Shown one piece after another: positions 1-10,961 of a stretch of DNA of 64,000 nt. Location of the stretch: the NCBI RefSeq assembly GCF_047675955.1, contig NC_132915.1, forward strand, positions 20,255,766 to 20,319,765. The letters run 5' to 3'. A program made the translations under genes and the position numbers. The first letter of the stretch is position 1. Every line of letters begins with the position of its first letter. The notes under the pieces were generated by a model. The model had not been told where the DNA came from. It did no database searches and saw only the letters and a list, made by a program, of their open reading frames with translations. Source of the stretch: Chlorocebus sabaeus (taxonomy: Eukaryota; Chordata; Mammalia; Primates; Cercopithecidae).

Positions 1-955
1 ATTTCAACTTCCAAGCCTTAGTATTTAAGAAATACATTTTGTAAGGCTATAGCTGCCACGGGGAGTGATTCTTCTGATGGATCTGGTCAAAGTATATTGA
101 AAACTTATGGAAAGGATTCACTATTCTAGGTGCCATTAAAAACATCTGTGATTCACAAAACAAGGTCAAAATATCAATAGTAACAGGAGTTTGAAAAAAG
201 TGGATTCCAGCCATCATGGATGACTTTGAGGGTTCAAGACTTCAGTGGAGGAAGTAATTGCAGATATGGTGCAAATAGCAAGGGGATTAGAAGTGCAGCA
301 TGAAGAGGTAACTGAATTGTTACAATCTCATGATAAAACTTGAACAAATGAGAAACTGCTTCTTATGGATGAGCAAAGAAAATGGTTTCTTGAGATGGAA
401 TCTATTCTCGGGGAATATTCTATGATTGTTTAAATGACAACAAAGGATTTAGATTATTCCATAAAAATAACTGATAAAGCAGCAGTAGGGTTTGAGAGGA
501 CTGACTCCAATTTTGAAAGAAGTTCTATTGTGGGTAAAATGCTATCAAACAGCATCAAATACTACAGATAAATCTTTCATGAAAGGAAGAGTCAATCAAT
601 GTGGCAAACTTCATCTTAAGGTATTACCACAGCTACCCCGACCTTCAGGAATCCCTATCCTAATCAGTCAGCAACCATCAACATCAGGCATGCAAAAAGA
701 TGGACTCACTGAATGCTTCAGATGATCATCAGGACTTTTTTTTTAAAGCAATTATGTATTTTTAAATTAAGGTATATATATATATATATTTTTTTTTTTA
801 ACCACATAATGTTATTGCATACATAATAGCCTACATTGTAAACAATTTTTATATGCACTGGAGAACAAATATATTCAAGTGACTTGCTTTGTTGCTGTAT
901 TTGCTTTATTCTGGTGGTCTGGAACTGAACTTGCAATATCTCTGAGCTATGACTG
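1..955 (+). mobile_element. Tigger1 DNA transposon, 3' half
   Basis: This is the 3' part of a Tigger1 (TcMar-Tigger, pogo-like) element cut by the left edge. It holds the decayed end of the transposase frame (492-725 reads on, with motifs such as NTTDKSFMKGRVNQ), then the 3' non-coding part, ending in the terminal region 'gtggtctggaactgaacttg'. Stops break the frame, so it is inactive. Confidence 0.85.
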
Positions 956-959
956 TATA

Positions 960-1160
960 TACATTACCTCATTTGTTCTAACCCCAGCACCACCACCAAG
1001 ATAGGCACTACAATTATCTCTATTTTACAACCTGGAAACTGAGGTCAGATAAGCATAATAAAAAATAATAACTCTAGTAAAAGAAAAAGGCTACAATTGA
1101 ACTCAGGTTTACTTGGCTCCAGAATCCAGGCCCTCAGCCACAGGGTATTGCTATATCTCA
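960..1160 (-). repeat. MIR element
   Basis: It resembles an antisense MIR: 'attatctctattttacaacctggaaactgagg' corresponds to the MIR core, followed by 'ttgaactcaggtttacttggctccaga'-like sequence. Diverged and gapped. Confidence 0.6.
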
Positions 1161-2688
1161 AAAAAATTTTTATTAACAAAATGAATTAGCACAGAAGAAC
1201 TATATATATTCCAGTAGACTCAGTGGGATCTCATTTTAACAGTTCATTGGTATATGGATTTAGATATCTCACAAACTGTATCATGTCTCTTGCAATGCTT
1301 CTAGCTCATGTAATACCTAGGGATCATTATCTCTGTGGAAGATGGGTCATATCTTAGGTGTCTTTGATTCCTAATGTTCTTCAGAGCCTTGCATATAGCA
1401 GCTGCACAACAAACAGGAACGAGACTGTGAAGATCTGACATTACAGGGTTGGCCTCTAACGTGGCATGTGTTTTATGCCCCATAAAGCTCACTACAATTA
1501 TAAGCTCATGAGAGATGAGCAAGAACCTTCAATACTCTCTTCAGGGCTGTAACTCTACTATCTACAAGAGTGTCTGAATACATAATAAACAGAAGTATAA
1601 CAAAGACTTGTAGAACAAATGAATACATGGCATTAAATCTTTTCTTTGTATTCATATAAACTATGCTACCAAATAAAGCCAGCAAAAATTCAAATACATA
1701 TATATCTATATGAATATAGATATATATATATATATGACCATACATTTTATTCTTTTGGCAACTTATTCCAGAAAGATTAACTTTACATGAAATGTTCAGT
1801 CTCCCACATTTGTATTCCAACACTGCATCTTCATAAGATCTCTAACTCAAACTACTTTAGACTTGAAGTATCACAGAAATGTCTAAATGTGTATTTCTTT
1901 ACAGTGCTTCCGTAGGGTTCTTTACAGTGATAAATTTTCACCGAAAAACTACCATTACAATTCATTAGAGTCATCATTAGAAGTGACTAGGATATCAATT
2001 TCATTTGAATTTAAAACGAAATATTCTTAACCGACAAAAACAAACAGAACACCAAAAAACACGGTGCTTCCTTTAATAGATGACATTAAATTTTGTTTTC
2101 AGATGAGCGAAGAGGCCTCTAATTTGATTTTGCGTCAACTGTTTCATTTGGCAAGTGAATGTATCCTTTCACAGAACATTTGGCCAATAAAAAATAGACT
2201 TTTCATAAGTATACTAGTTTTCTAACAATGTTATTGTTACACACCCATGTACACACACACAAATATTTCTGAATGAGCTTTACTAAACTCACCTTATGCT
2301 GAGAATCTTTGTGTCTATCCAAGGTAACTAGGGGAAGCTACTAGGTAGAGCTCTATCACATCAGTAGAGAAATCATGAGTTGAGTCCTGTATCAGAATTT
2401 AGCAACTTTAGCTTAATTAAGGCTGCAGACCTTCTGGCTAATACTTACTGCACTTTTAGCTGTATTGACAGATCTTTGGTTAAAAAGATGTAAGAATCAA
2501 ATTGAACCTACCTGGGCTTAACATCTGAGGATTTCTTTTAATGTTATAATGTATTGAATTTTCTATTACAGTAGCATTTATCCTTTCTTAATATATTTAC
2601 AAATTTAAGGGATGCAATGATGACAAACTGAAAGATCTAGAAATCAAACTCATCTCACTTAAGTTCCTGAATTAAAAAAACAGAATTA
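1161..2688. other. Non-coding DNA, no feature recognised
   Basis: AT-rich sequence with no gene, no convincing repeat and no exon in phase with VPS13A. A short (TA)n run lies near 1698-1736. Small open frames here have no supporting features. Confidence 0.5.
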
Positions 2689-2860
2689 GGCCAGGTGCAG
2701 TGGCTCATGTCTATAAACCCAGCTACTTGGGAGGCTGAGGTGAGAGGATCACTTGAGCCTAGGAGTTTAAGGCTGCAGTAAGCTATGATTGCACTACTGC
2801 ACTCCAGCTTGGGAAAGAGTGAGACCTTGTTTCAACAACAAATAACAACAACAAAAAGAG
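2689..2860 (+). repeat. Old Alu/FLAM-like monomer
   Basis: It starts ggccaggtgcagtggctca and ends 'gactccagctt...gagaccttgtttcaa' with an internal deletion after 'gtctataa'. The length and 'ggctgcagtaagctatgattgcac' motif suit a FLAM or AluJ left arm. Confidence 0.8.
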
Positions 2861-3914
2861 AGGGACAGGCCGGGGGTGGGGTGCTGGGGGCGGTAGGAAA
2901 TGAATAAATTTTACACTTGAGATGAAAGAAAAAACCTGAACCTCCACGCAGTGGAATCATCGCCACCAGAGGAAGACATAATTTATTTCAAAATCTTATT
3001 CAAAAATTATTTTTATATAACACTGGAAGGTTCTAAGTGGGGTTCGTTACTCTATTTTGGACTCTATTGATCCAAAATATAGTGGTACACACTATTAAAT
3101 GTTCAATATTTAGGCCTTTGAAAATAATGTGACAAAGTCTCTCCAAGAGATTCCTGCTAAACTAGTAAGGTATGATTATTGTATCCAAAAATCCACGGAA
3201 ATCTTTTCCATGGAATCTGCTTTATTTGAGATGCTAAGAATTCTAATTTGCCTGAATAACACAATTTGGCTCTCTTCAGTGTTCTCATCCCATTCAGAAG
3301 TATCCTTCTGGAGAGGAAGAGCTATAAAATGAAGAGTGAAGTCCAATAGCCTTTGTCTCCTAGTTCTTGTCCACTTACTCAAATTTTCAGATGAAGCCAG
3401 GAAGTGTTCGGCACTACTCTGGTGATCTGCCTGCTACAGTAAGCCCTTCCTTCCAGATTAGTAGTCATTCTCCTCCTGAAGTAAAGGGAAAGACCACGTC
3501 GGCTGAAGGCAGTTATCTTCCAATTGCTATTAAGGCAGTGTTTGAAGCTAATTATAAACATCTGTAATTTCTGAAAGAAAAGAAATAAACAAGACACAAA
3601 AACAGCCTCCCTTCTGTAACAACTTCCATGACGGCAGTTATAGTATTTCTGTAAAGGATTCAAAGACAACATAGATAAATTCAAAAATACCTGAAATGTT
3701 TAAGAACACACTATACTACACCCACAGGACAACTCAGCTGTCAACATTCAGACACAATGAAGGACACAGGAATTATACACACACATACCCAGGCATACAC
3801 ATTTTAAAAGATTTATTTAAAGGGAAGAAACATTTTTTAAAAAGTATAGAGTCAAAAGGTAGAAATGTTTAACGAAAAAGAAAAAAGCTTCTACATCAGG
3901 TATACAAACAAAAA
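2861..3914. other. Non-coding DNA, no feature recognised
   Basis: Includes a short G-rich stretch (2866-2895) after the Alu tail and otherwise plain AT-rich sequence. No exon with splice sites in frame was found. Confidence 0.45.
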
Positions 3915-4222
3915 ACCCAGAGCAATGGATCACGTCTGAAATCCCAATGCTTTGGGAGGCTGAAGTGGTAGGATCGCTTGAGCTCAGGAGTTCAAGGCCA
4001 GCCAGGGCCACATAGCAAGACTCTGTCTCTACAAAACATTTTTAAAAATTAGCCTGGCATCGTGGTACATGCCTGTAGTCCCAGCTACTTGGGAGGGTGA
4101 AGCAGGAGGACTACTTGGGTCCAGAGTTTGAGGATACAGTGAACTTATTCAAGCCACTGCACTCCAGCATGGGGAACAGAGTGAAACTCTGTCTCCAAAA
4201 AAAAAAAAAAAAAAAAAAAAAA
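3915..4222 (+). repeat. AluJ
   Basis: A full-length dimeric Alu with many differences from young Alu ('ggagttcaaggccagccagggcca', 'ttttaaaaattagcctggc'), typical of AluJ. It has a 26-base A tail. Confidence 0.9.
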
Positions 4223-7200
4223 GAGTTCTGCTAGGTCTTTACATGCTCCATAAATAAAGACTAGGTTTCCAACTGGGGATATTTCTAGGAGCGGTATACT
4301 TTTTTTAATCTTTAGAAGTTAATGCTGCTGCTTATAAAAATATGTAGTAAAACATAAAATAGCAATGTATACTTTTGGGTCATAACCAGGTGAATAAAAA
4401 AATTTAAAAAGGAAATATACCATAAACGGTGGGGAGAAAGGATAATTTTTTTCTTTTCTATAGTTTCCTGCTTTTCTCTATGAGCATACTTTAATGAAGA
4501 AAATAATCTACTTAATGTAGAAAATAACTAATGTTGAAAAATTTCCTATCTTTATAAAATACTAAAGTCAACTGAGAATCAATGTCAGCAAATGGATTCA
4601 CAGGAAGTTTTTAGCTTTTTCCATGGAAATGCAGGTCTGTAAAATTTTTAATTCATAGAAATGCCAAGTTTTATTGAATATACTCAGAAAACCTTTGTAG
4701 ACATAATGTAGTTAACAGATTACTGATAAATGATAATTTATAGTAGAAAAATATAATATGCTCAATTAAGATAAATTGAATATACTTAGCTAAATCTCTG
4801 ACTATCCTGGTTATGTTTTTAAAAAACAAAAATAATGCCTATAATATTTTCAGTGGTCACATATTTGAGGATCTCTAAGATCCAGAAGAATGGCATAATG
4901 CAATTCAGTAGAAATCTTTACAATTTCATTGCTTAAAACATGTGTAAGCAATGAAGAAGATTCATCAAAAGCCAGTTTTATAACATTGTTAAACGTGTGT
5001 TTTAAAATTGATATTTGGAGGTAGATTGTTGCTATACATTGGTTGCTATGGAATAACTGCTAAATACTACTACTTATGGAGAATGATAAATAATCTGCCA
5101 TGTTAAAACAAACCAGACAATAAATCCCTATGAAAATCATAAATTATTCTAATTAGTTCTCTTAACACAGACCTATTTGAAATTGTTTTACTTTCCTTTG
5201 ATGCAGGACTTTCTGTTTTGTATAATGCTGGCTGTACTGACTGTACTTTATGAATTCACAAATTCATTCACTAATATTAATGATTAACAGCATAAGCATT
5301 TTTAATTGAGCTCCCTTTATTCCAAAGGTGCTGGAATAAATAAAATTGACATTTTCACATATCCATCATAGTTATTATTTGAGCTAAATAATGTGTGTAC
5401 ACTTAATGTCACCTGATTTAGATCCATAAGTCTCTTTACTATTTTGCAAGGAAATCTTGGAAACAAAAAGCTGAAGTTTGAAGATGCAGTAGAAAATACT
5501 CAGTAACAGTTGGGATGGCTATTTCTGGTCCTTCTCCCACCACCATAAAAAAGCTGATTGCAAAATTTCATCAGACAAACTAGTAGCTCCTATAGCAGTC
5601 ATTTATCACCTTGAGACACAGAAACAACAGAGTATTTTTCATCTTGAATACTGATGTCTTCGTCGTAAGTATGCAATGGCTCCAGCTGTACATTTAAATA
5701 ACCTGAACTTAAAATCAGCATCCAACACCGCATCGGTGATATGTGTTTTGAATAGGTTCAAAAACTAAAATTTATAAAATATTGATTATTTTAAATAAAT
5801 TATAATTTGACTTCCTTTTCTATAATACTGAAAACTGGCAATATTATTCTGAATTTACATTTGTTTTATCTATATCCAACGTGAGTACTAATTAATTTCA
5901 TTTACAGGCTTAGATTATTTATCCATGGTTATGAGTGTCCACAATGACAGATTTTTTACAAATTTTTCTTCCTGCCAGTTTTCAATATGTTACTCAAGTG
6001 TCAGGCAGACACAAAGGAAAATAAGGAACCTCTAGGGTAATCACTCCCTTAGGGAAGAGAACCTTCCTTCCCATTTTCTATACATAAGCAATTATCGTGC
6101 AGAAATCTGGAACATAAATGAAGTTAAAGCATATGGAAAGGTGTGGCATTACATAATCAATTTTCAAACATAGCTTTCTCACTAGACTTTCCTATTAGAT
6201 ACCACCATTTTAAAAGTTCTAGCTAATTACACAGCCACTGATAAACAAAAGAAGAGTTCATCTTATTAAAATCCAAATATAATTTCATTTTCTACATATT
6301 TGATAAGAATTAAGTATATTTTTGTTTAGATCCTCTATCTCCATCAAGAGAACAATGGTGTAAAACAAAAGAGCAATTCTGTCTTGAATTTTTCTCTAGT
6401 AAAAGCAAAAAAAAAAAAAAAAAAAGTTTTTTTTCAAAACTGGACCACAATTAATACCTTCCCTCAAAGAGGCTTGAAAAGACAATTTCACGGTGGCAGA
6501 AAAAAAAGGGCAATTACACTGTTAAAGAGCACATTTCATCTCTAAGGGCTAAAAACTGAAGAATGATGAAACTCTAATATCACATGAGCAATGTTTACCA
6601 GTTACTAGAATAATATCTAAAATATTTTTACTGTTGAAGATATCTTAAATAAACGTAATCCTACCTCCGATTTTCTTTTCATGAAAACGGTAAATCACTG
6701 CTAACCACAACTTTTTTTTCCGATAAATTCTTAAGGAATGAAAGGTTAAGATCATCTTTATGAATCCCATTCCATGAAATTGTCACAGGCCAAACACAGT
6801 AAATTTGGGAAATGTCTTGCAAACAAGTAGTTCCACAGTCTCTTTTACAAAGGCCTTGTGCCTAGCAAAGTTGGAATGTAAGAAGACAATGAAGAAACTT
6901 CCAGACTCTTCCTTCCTTAGGTATACACAAAATACAAAACTAGGCAGTATTCCTTCTAGATTTTAGAAGGAGCAGTAAGTTTTGTTTGATTCTGGCCCAG
7001 GGTGAGAGGGGAGTGGGTGCGCAACAAATACAAAGTTGGTATCCGATACTAGTAGTGACTATTTTAATGGTCACTATTTTTATTTACTTATTCTAAAAAG
7101 ATAAAAATACTACAGCGATTAAAACAATAATTGAATTTTTGATGTTTACATAATAGTTTTCAAAAAGAACTTTTTGATGTTTACATATTAGTAAGTTTGT

Positions 7201-7440
7201 TTTCAAACAAATTTTACATACGTAACCTTGATTTCTATTTAATTTGAATGAATTCTGCATAGGAAGAAATTTCAAAACAGCTGATTTTTTTTGCAGTTTT
7301 TTTTGCAGTAATCTCAATATTTTCAAATTTAGTCACTTTCAAAAAACACAGCGAATGATTTATAGAAATAAAACTTGATAAACCTAAGTATTAGAGGAGA
7401 CTAAGAAATCATGTGCTGAATCAGTTAAATTAAATTACCA

Positions 7441-7498
7441 GTTGCTTATACTGAGCTTCCGCTGTAGTAGGCCAGAGCGGAAGCTCAGTATAAGCAAC
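7441..7498. repeat. Perfect 23-bp inverted repeat with 12-nt loop
   Basis: The left arm 7441-7463 begins gttgcttatactgagcttcc and the right arm 7476-7498 is its exact reverse complement, around the loop gtagtaggccag. It is not part of a repeat family I recognise. The stem is shorter than usual for a microRNA precursor. Confidence 0.9.
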
Positions 7499-8570
7499 AC
7501 GATTAGCAGAAGTCTAGATAAATGTTCCTTTGTTGATCCAAAAGCACAGCAGTCATAGGGATTAAACATTCTAACTACCAATGATCATTTACATATAATT
7601 TTTTTAATGTACATCTGATATATTAGAGAAATAGGACAGTTTCATCTATGTTGAAATTTTTTTAAAAACCTTTATTACACAAAACATAAAATAGATTTAC
7701 TAATGGATCTTTCAGAGATATATGTAACATTTTCCCTAATATTACACAGAAAAAATATATATAGTTTACGATAGAAGTTTCCAAATATTCTGAATTCATA
7801 ATAGAAATACAGTAGATGCATATACAAATTAATAAGTGACTATAAGGACTATTAAAACCAACTTTGTTTATTGTTTCACAAAAAATACGTGAAACAAAAC
7901 AATAAAGAGTAAAGCAAAGACATGAAAGAACGGCTTTTTTTTATTCTCAGACTATAAATTATTTTACTATCTAACCTTCCATGAGAGGCCATGACTGTTT
8001 TTTTATAATAGTAGTTCAATCTATATGATTTGGGGATAGAACAACAAATTCACACTGCTTTAGATTGCATATGTTTATTATTATTAAAAGAAATTTGACA
8101 AAAATATCTTTAAAATAATAAATATAAAACATTAAATGCTATTACTATTTTCTTCCTTTTTTTTTCACACAGTGGCATTACATTAAAACCCAGAAAATTT
8201 ACAGAGACCATTAAAAAAAGGCATTTTGCTAACAAATAAGGTAATTTAAAATAAAACCAGTGAACATCAAAATTATATTTAAGTCTAACTTGAAATCTTA
8301 AAGACAAACTATGTAATACAAAGCTATAAGCAAATCTATAATATGTTGGATGCCCTACTTTGGATGTAAGATACATTTTTTTTCTGTGCTTAAAGAATAC
8401 AATTATTTTGCTTTATGAAGATGTGTAGGAAAACATTTGAAAAGAAAACGTGTTTTACCTCCCTCTAAATGGACATATGGGCATTATGGTGTAAGTCATA
8501 CAAAACATGGTAATGAAACATTCCAAGTAAAATAAAGAACATATGAATTTTAACGGTTTAGATCTGACTC

Positions 8571-8599
8571 ATCATCATCACCATCATCATCATCACTAC
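8571..8599. repeat. (CAT)n trinucleotide microsatellite
   Basis: About nine imperfect CAT/CAC units, flanked by unique sequence. Confidence 0.85.
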
Positions 8600-10389
8600 T
8601 GCTACTGTGAGTCATAATCCACTCCCTGCAGAACTGAATTTTCTGTAAGCATGGCAAAGGAAAGAAGAAGCACAAAGGTTAGTAAAGTATGGCAAACTGC
8701 TTGAAAACATGTAAGATTATGAAATGTTCAAAGAGTGAGAAGAATTTTAAAGCAGATTTTTTTAGCTATGACTCAGGCTGTAATTACGGATATAATATTC
8801 CATAACTTAATAGACCTAAGACAATTCCACTAGTTGGTACAAACTCAATGTATAAATTGGTTTGATGATATCAATAAGGTATTCTGTGACTATATTAAAA
8901 TTACCATTCTATTTCTCTAATAGGCAACTTTGACCAGCAGGAAACACTGTAATAATGTACTACCTTCTAGATAGAAAGGTGCACAATAAAAGAATGTATT
9001 TTATATTTAATCATTATATGAGTGTATATAATTTAATGAATACACCTTTTTTTGGAAAATAAGAAAATAACATGAGAAACATTTGAAAGTATCAAATATT
9101 TTAAGGCACCTTCATTATATCACTTACATAGAATCTAGGCAGATGAGATGGATTTTAAATCCAGTTTATGTGTCAGCTAATTATTTTCCATAGTACTGGT
9201 ATTTACATATTTTTAAAGTGTTTGCTAATAATATACTAGAGCTTTGATTTAAAAAAAAAAAAAAAAAAACCCACTACCACCAAAACAACAATCCACTTTT
9301 TATACCTGTAAGAAAAAAATGCTAACTGCAACATCCCAAGGTACTTGGTGAATCCAAATATTTCAGCTAATACTGTGTAAATGCTTGCTGAAAAACAAGT
9401 AATGGCTAACAAGCGCTGTGGTTTTTAGTCATTTAAATAGCTCTTTTAGCGATTAATGATGAGACTGACCTATTAAAAATAAATATGTATCTTTAAAAGT
9501 ACATAGTCAAAAGTCATGTTTTTACATCTCAAAGTTTAAACCTTCAGAAAACAATGGGAAGGTATGTACTTGTCACTGAAATCAAATTATCAGCCATGAG
9601 AAATTATTGGTATCTCATGGCTTCCTTGTGGGTTATTATAACGTGCTCACTTATAATGAGGATATATTCCTAAACTCTCCTCAATACTCATCCTTACTTC
9701 ATACTACATCTGATTTTTAGTCTAGTAAAATGTTAGTAAGTTGTTAACTGTGTTCTAACAAGGGAAGGCAGGTATTGGGTAGAAATACACGTGTTGACTG
9801 TATTAGTCAGAAGTGACTTCTGCAAATTGACTACCTTCCAAAGAACGATACACTGTCATTGTGGAGACTGTACAATCTGTCCATTAGAGCACAACCTCTT
9901 AATAGATTACCAGTTCTATCCCAATACATAATTATTTTGATGCTTTAAAACATTTTAAATACAGTATAAAATCACTTTACTAAATATTGCATATTAACTC
10001 TACGGTTACATTTTAACATATTAGATAGAAGCCTCAGAGAAAGAGTTAGAAGTATATTTCATGCAATACTATATGTCCTACAATAGGTAAAATACTGAAG
10101 TTTAAATCTTTACTCTGATCACATTAAATATCACAGTATTTAAAATATTAAAACTATAAAGGAAACTTCGTATTCCAATAGTTTATTGCTACCATGAGTA
10201 TCCGCAACCCTACATAACATAATGATTCCTTGTTTTTTTTTCAAACAAATGATTTAATTTAGTATTCCACCTCTAAACCACAGAAACAACATGACACTGG
10301 TATAGCCTATATATGATTACTAGTTATCTACAGCATAATCCAGGTTTTAAAAAGTCAAATTTACCAAGTAAGAAAGTTGTCTAAACAGA

Positions 10390-10940
10390 TTCTACCTTCA
10401 AAATATTTATTGTTCCAGAAGCTACTTTTTATTATTAAAAGATACTGGTTTGCATGTGAACTGCTTATTAAATCCCACAAGTTTTATACAGACTACACTA
10501 GAATAAAGCAGGAAGAGGGTCATGGCCATTTAAGCATTTTCAAAGGCAAAGCACAAGAATCCAAGAGTAATTCACAATAGCAGTGTTCCTGAGTTTTGTT
10601 TTTCCTTCTGCTTGTGTAATTGATATAAGGATTATATATCTAGTATAAAAGCTACCAGTGGTTTAATAACCCCACAACAGAAATGGTTTCATTGGTTAAG
10701 TAAGTACCACCAATGATGAGGATATATAAGGTACAAAGGCTTTCGACAAATCTAGCAAATCCAGTGCAGAACTAAGAATACCCTACAAAAAAACCAGATT
10801 CATTAAAATTCCTATTAAAAGTTACCAATACAAAACGTTTTTCTTTGTATTCAAAATACTGAAACAGCTGTACGTAGTTTGTAAATTTTAAGACTAAAAT
10901 CTACTGTTGGCTTTCACTTGCAAAGTCATGCATTAACTTT
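10390..10940 (-). promoter_or_regulatory. VPS13A: Putative 3' UTR and poly(A) signal of the short VPS13A isoform
   Basis: Past the TGA of the alternative exon, the first AATAAA on the minus strand is at 10411-10406 (TTTATT on +). That would give a 3' UTR of about 550 nt. The stretch is unique AT-rich sequence with no recognisable repeat. Usage is inferred; a later signal could be used instead. Confidence 0.35.
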
Positions 10941-10961
10941 TCATATCAAACTTTTTGATGC
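10941..10961 (-). CDS. VPS13A: VPS13A alternative terminal exon, coding part (inferred exon 69)
   Basis: A strong acceptor (tttttttttcttttttacag) 191 bp after exon 68 opens an exon that reads in frame ASKSLI and then TGA. Human VPS13A is known to make a short isoform from an alternative last exon at this point (variant 1B), and I recall an isoform of 3069 residues, which equals 3063 plus six. The product lacks the C-terminal PH-like domain that in the long isoform binds XK. The exon assignment rests on splice-site quality, frame and position. Expression is not visible from the sequence. Confidence 0.8.
   Translation of the reverse strand, partial: ASKSLI

Larger units (their letters stand above)
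4223..10389. other. Mostly unique AT-rich DNA beyond the short isoform's end
   Basis: About 6 kb without a recognised gene or clear interspersed repeat. It contains a perfect 23-bp hairpin (7441-7498), a short (CAT)n run (8571-8599) and A runs at 6408-6425 and 9250-9270. For the long VPS13A isoform this is intron. I looked for PH-like domain exons (for example RFAKYKYF, MLMITRR) and found none. Confidence 0.55.

Noticed and set aside
492..725. Tigger1 transposase frame as a live gene
   Set aside because: Only the last part remains open; upstream stops (for example at 341-343) break it.
7441..7498. Hairpin as a microRNA gene
   Set aside because: The 23-bp stem is too short for a normal precursor, the flanks do not pair, and no small-RNA evidence is visible. 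Kept only as a structural finding.
8571..8599. (CAT)n as an expansion-prone coding repeat
   Set aside because: It lies outside any exon and is short and interrupted.
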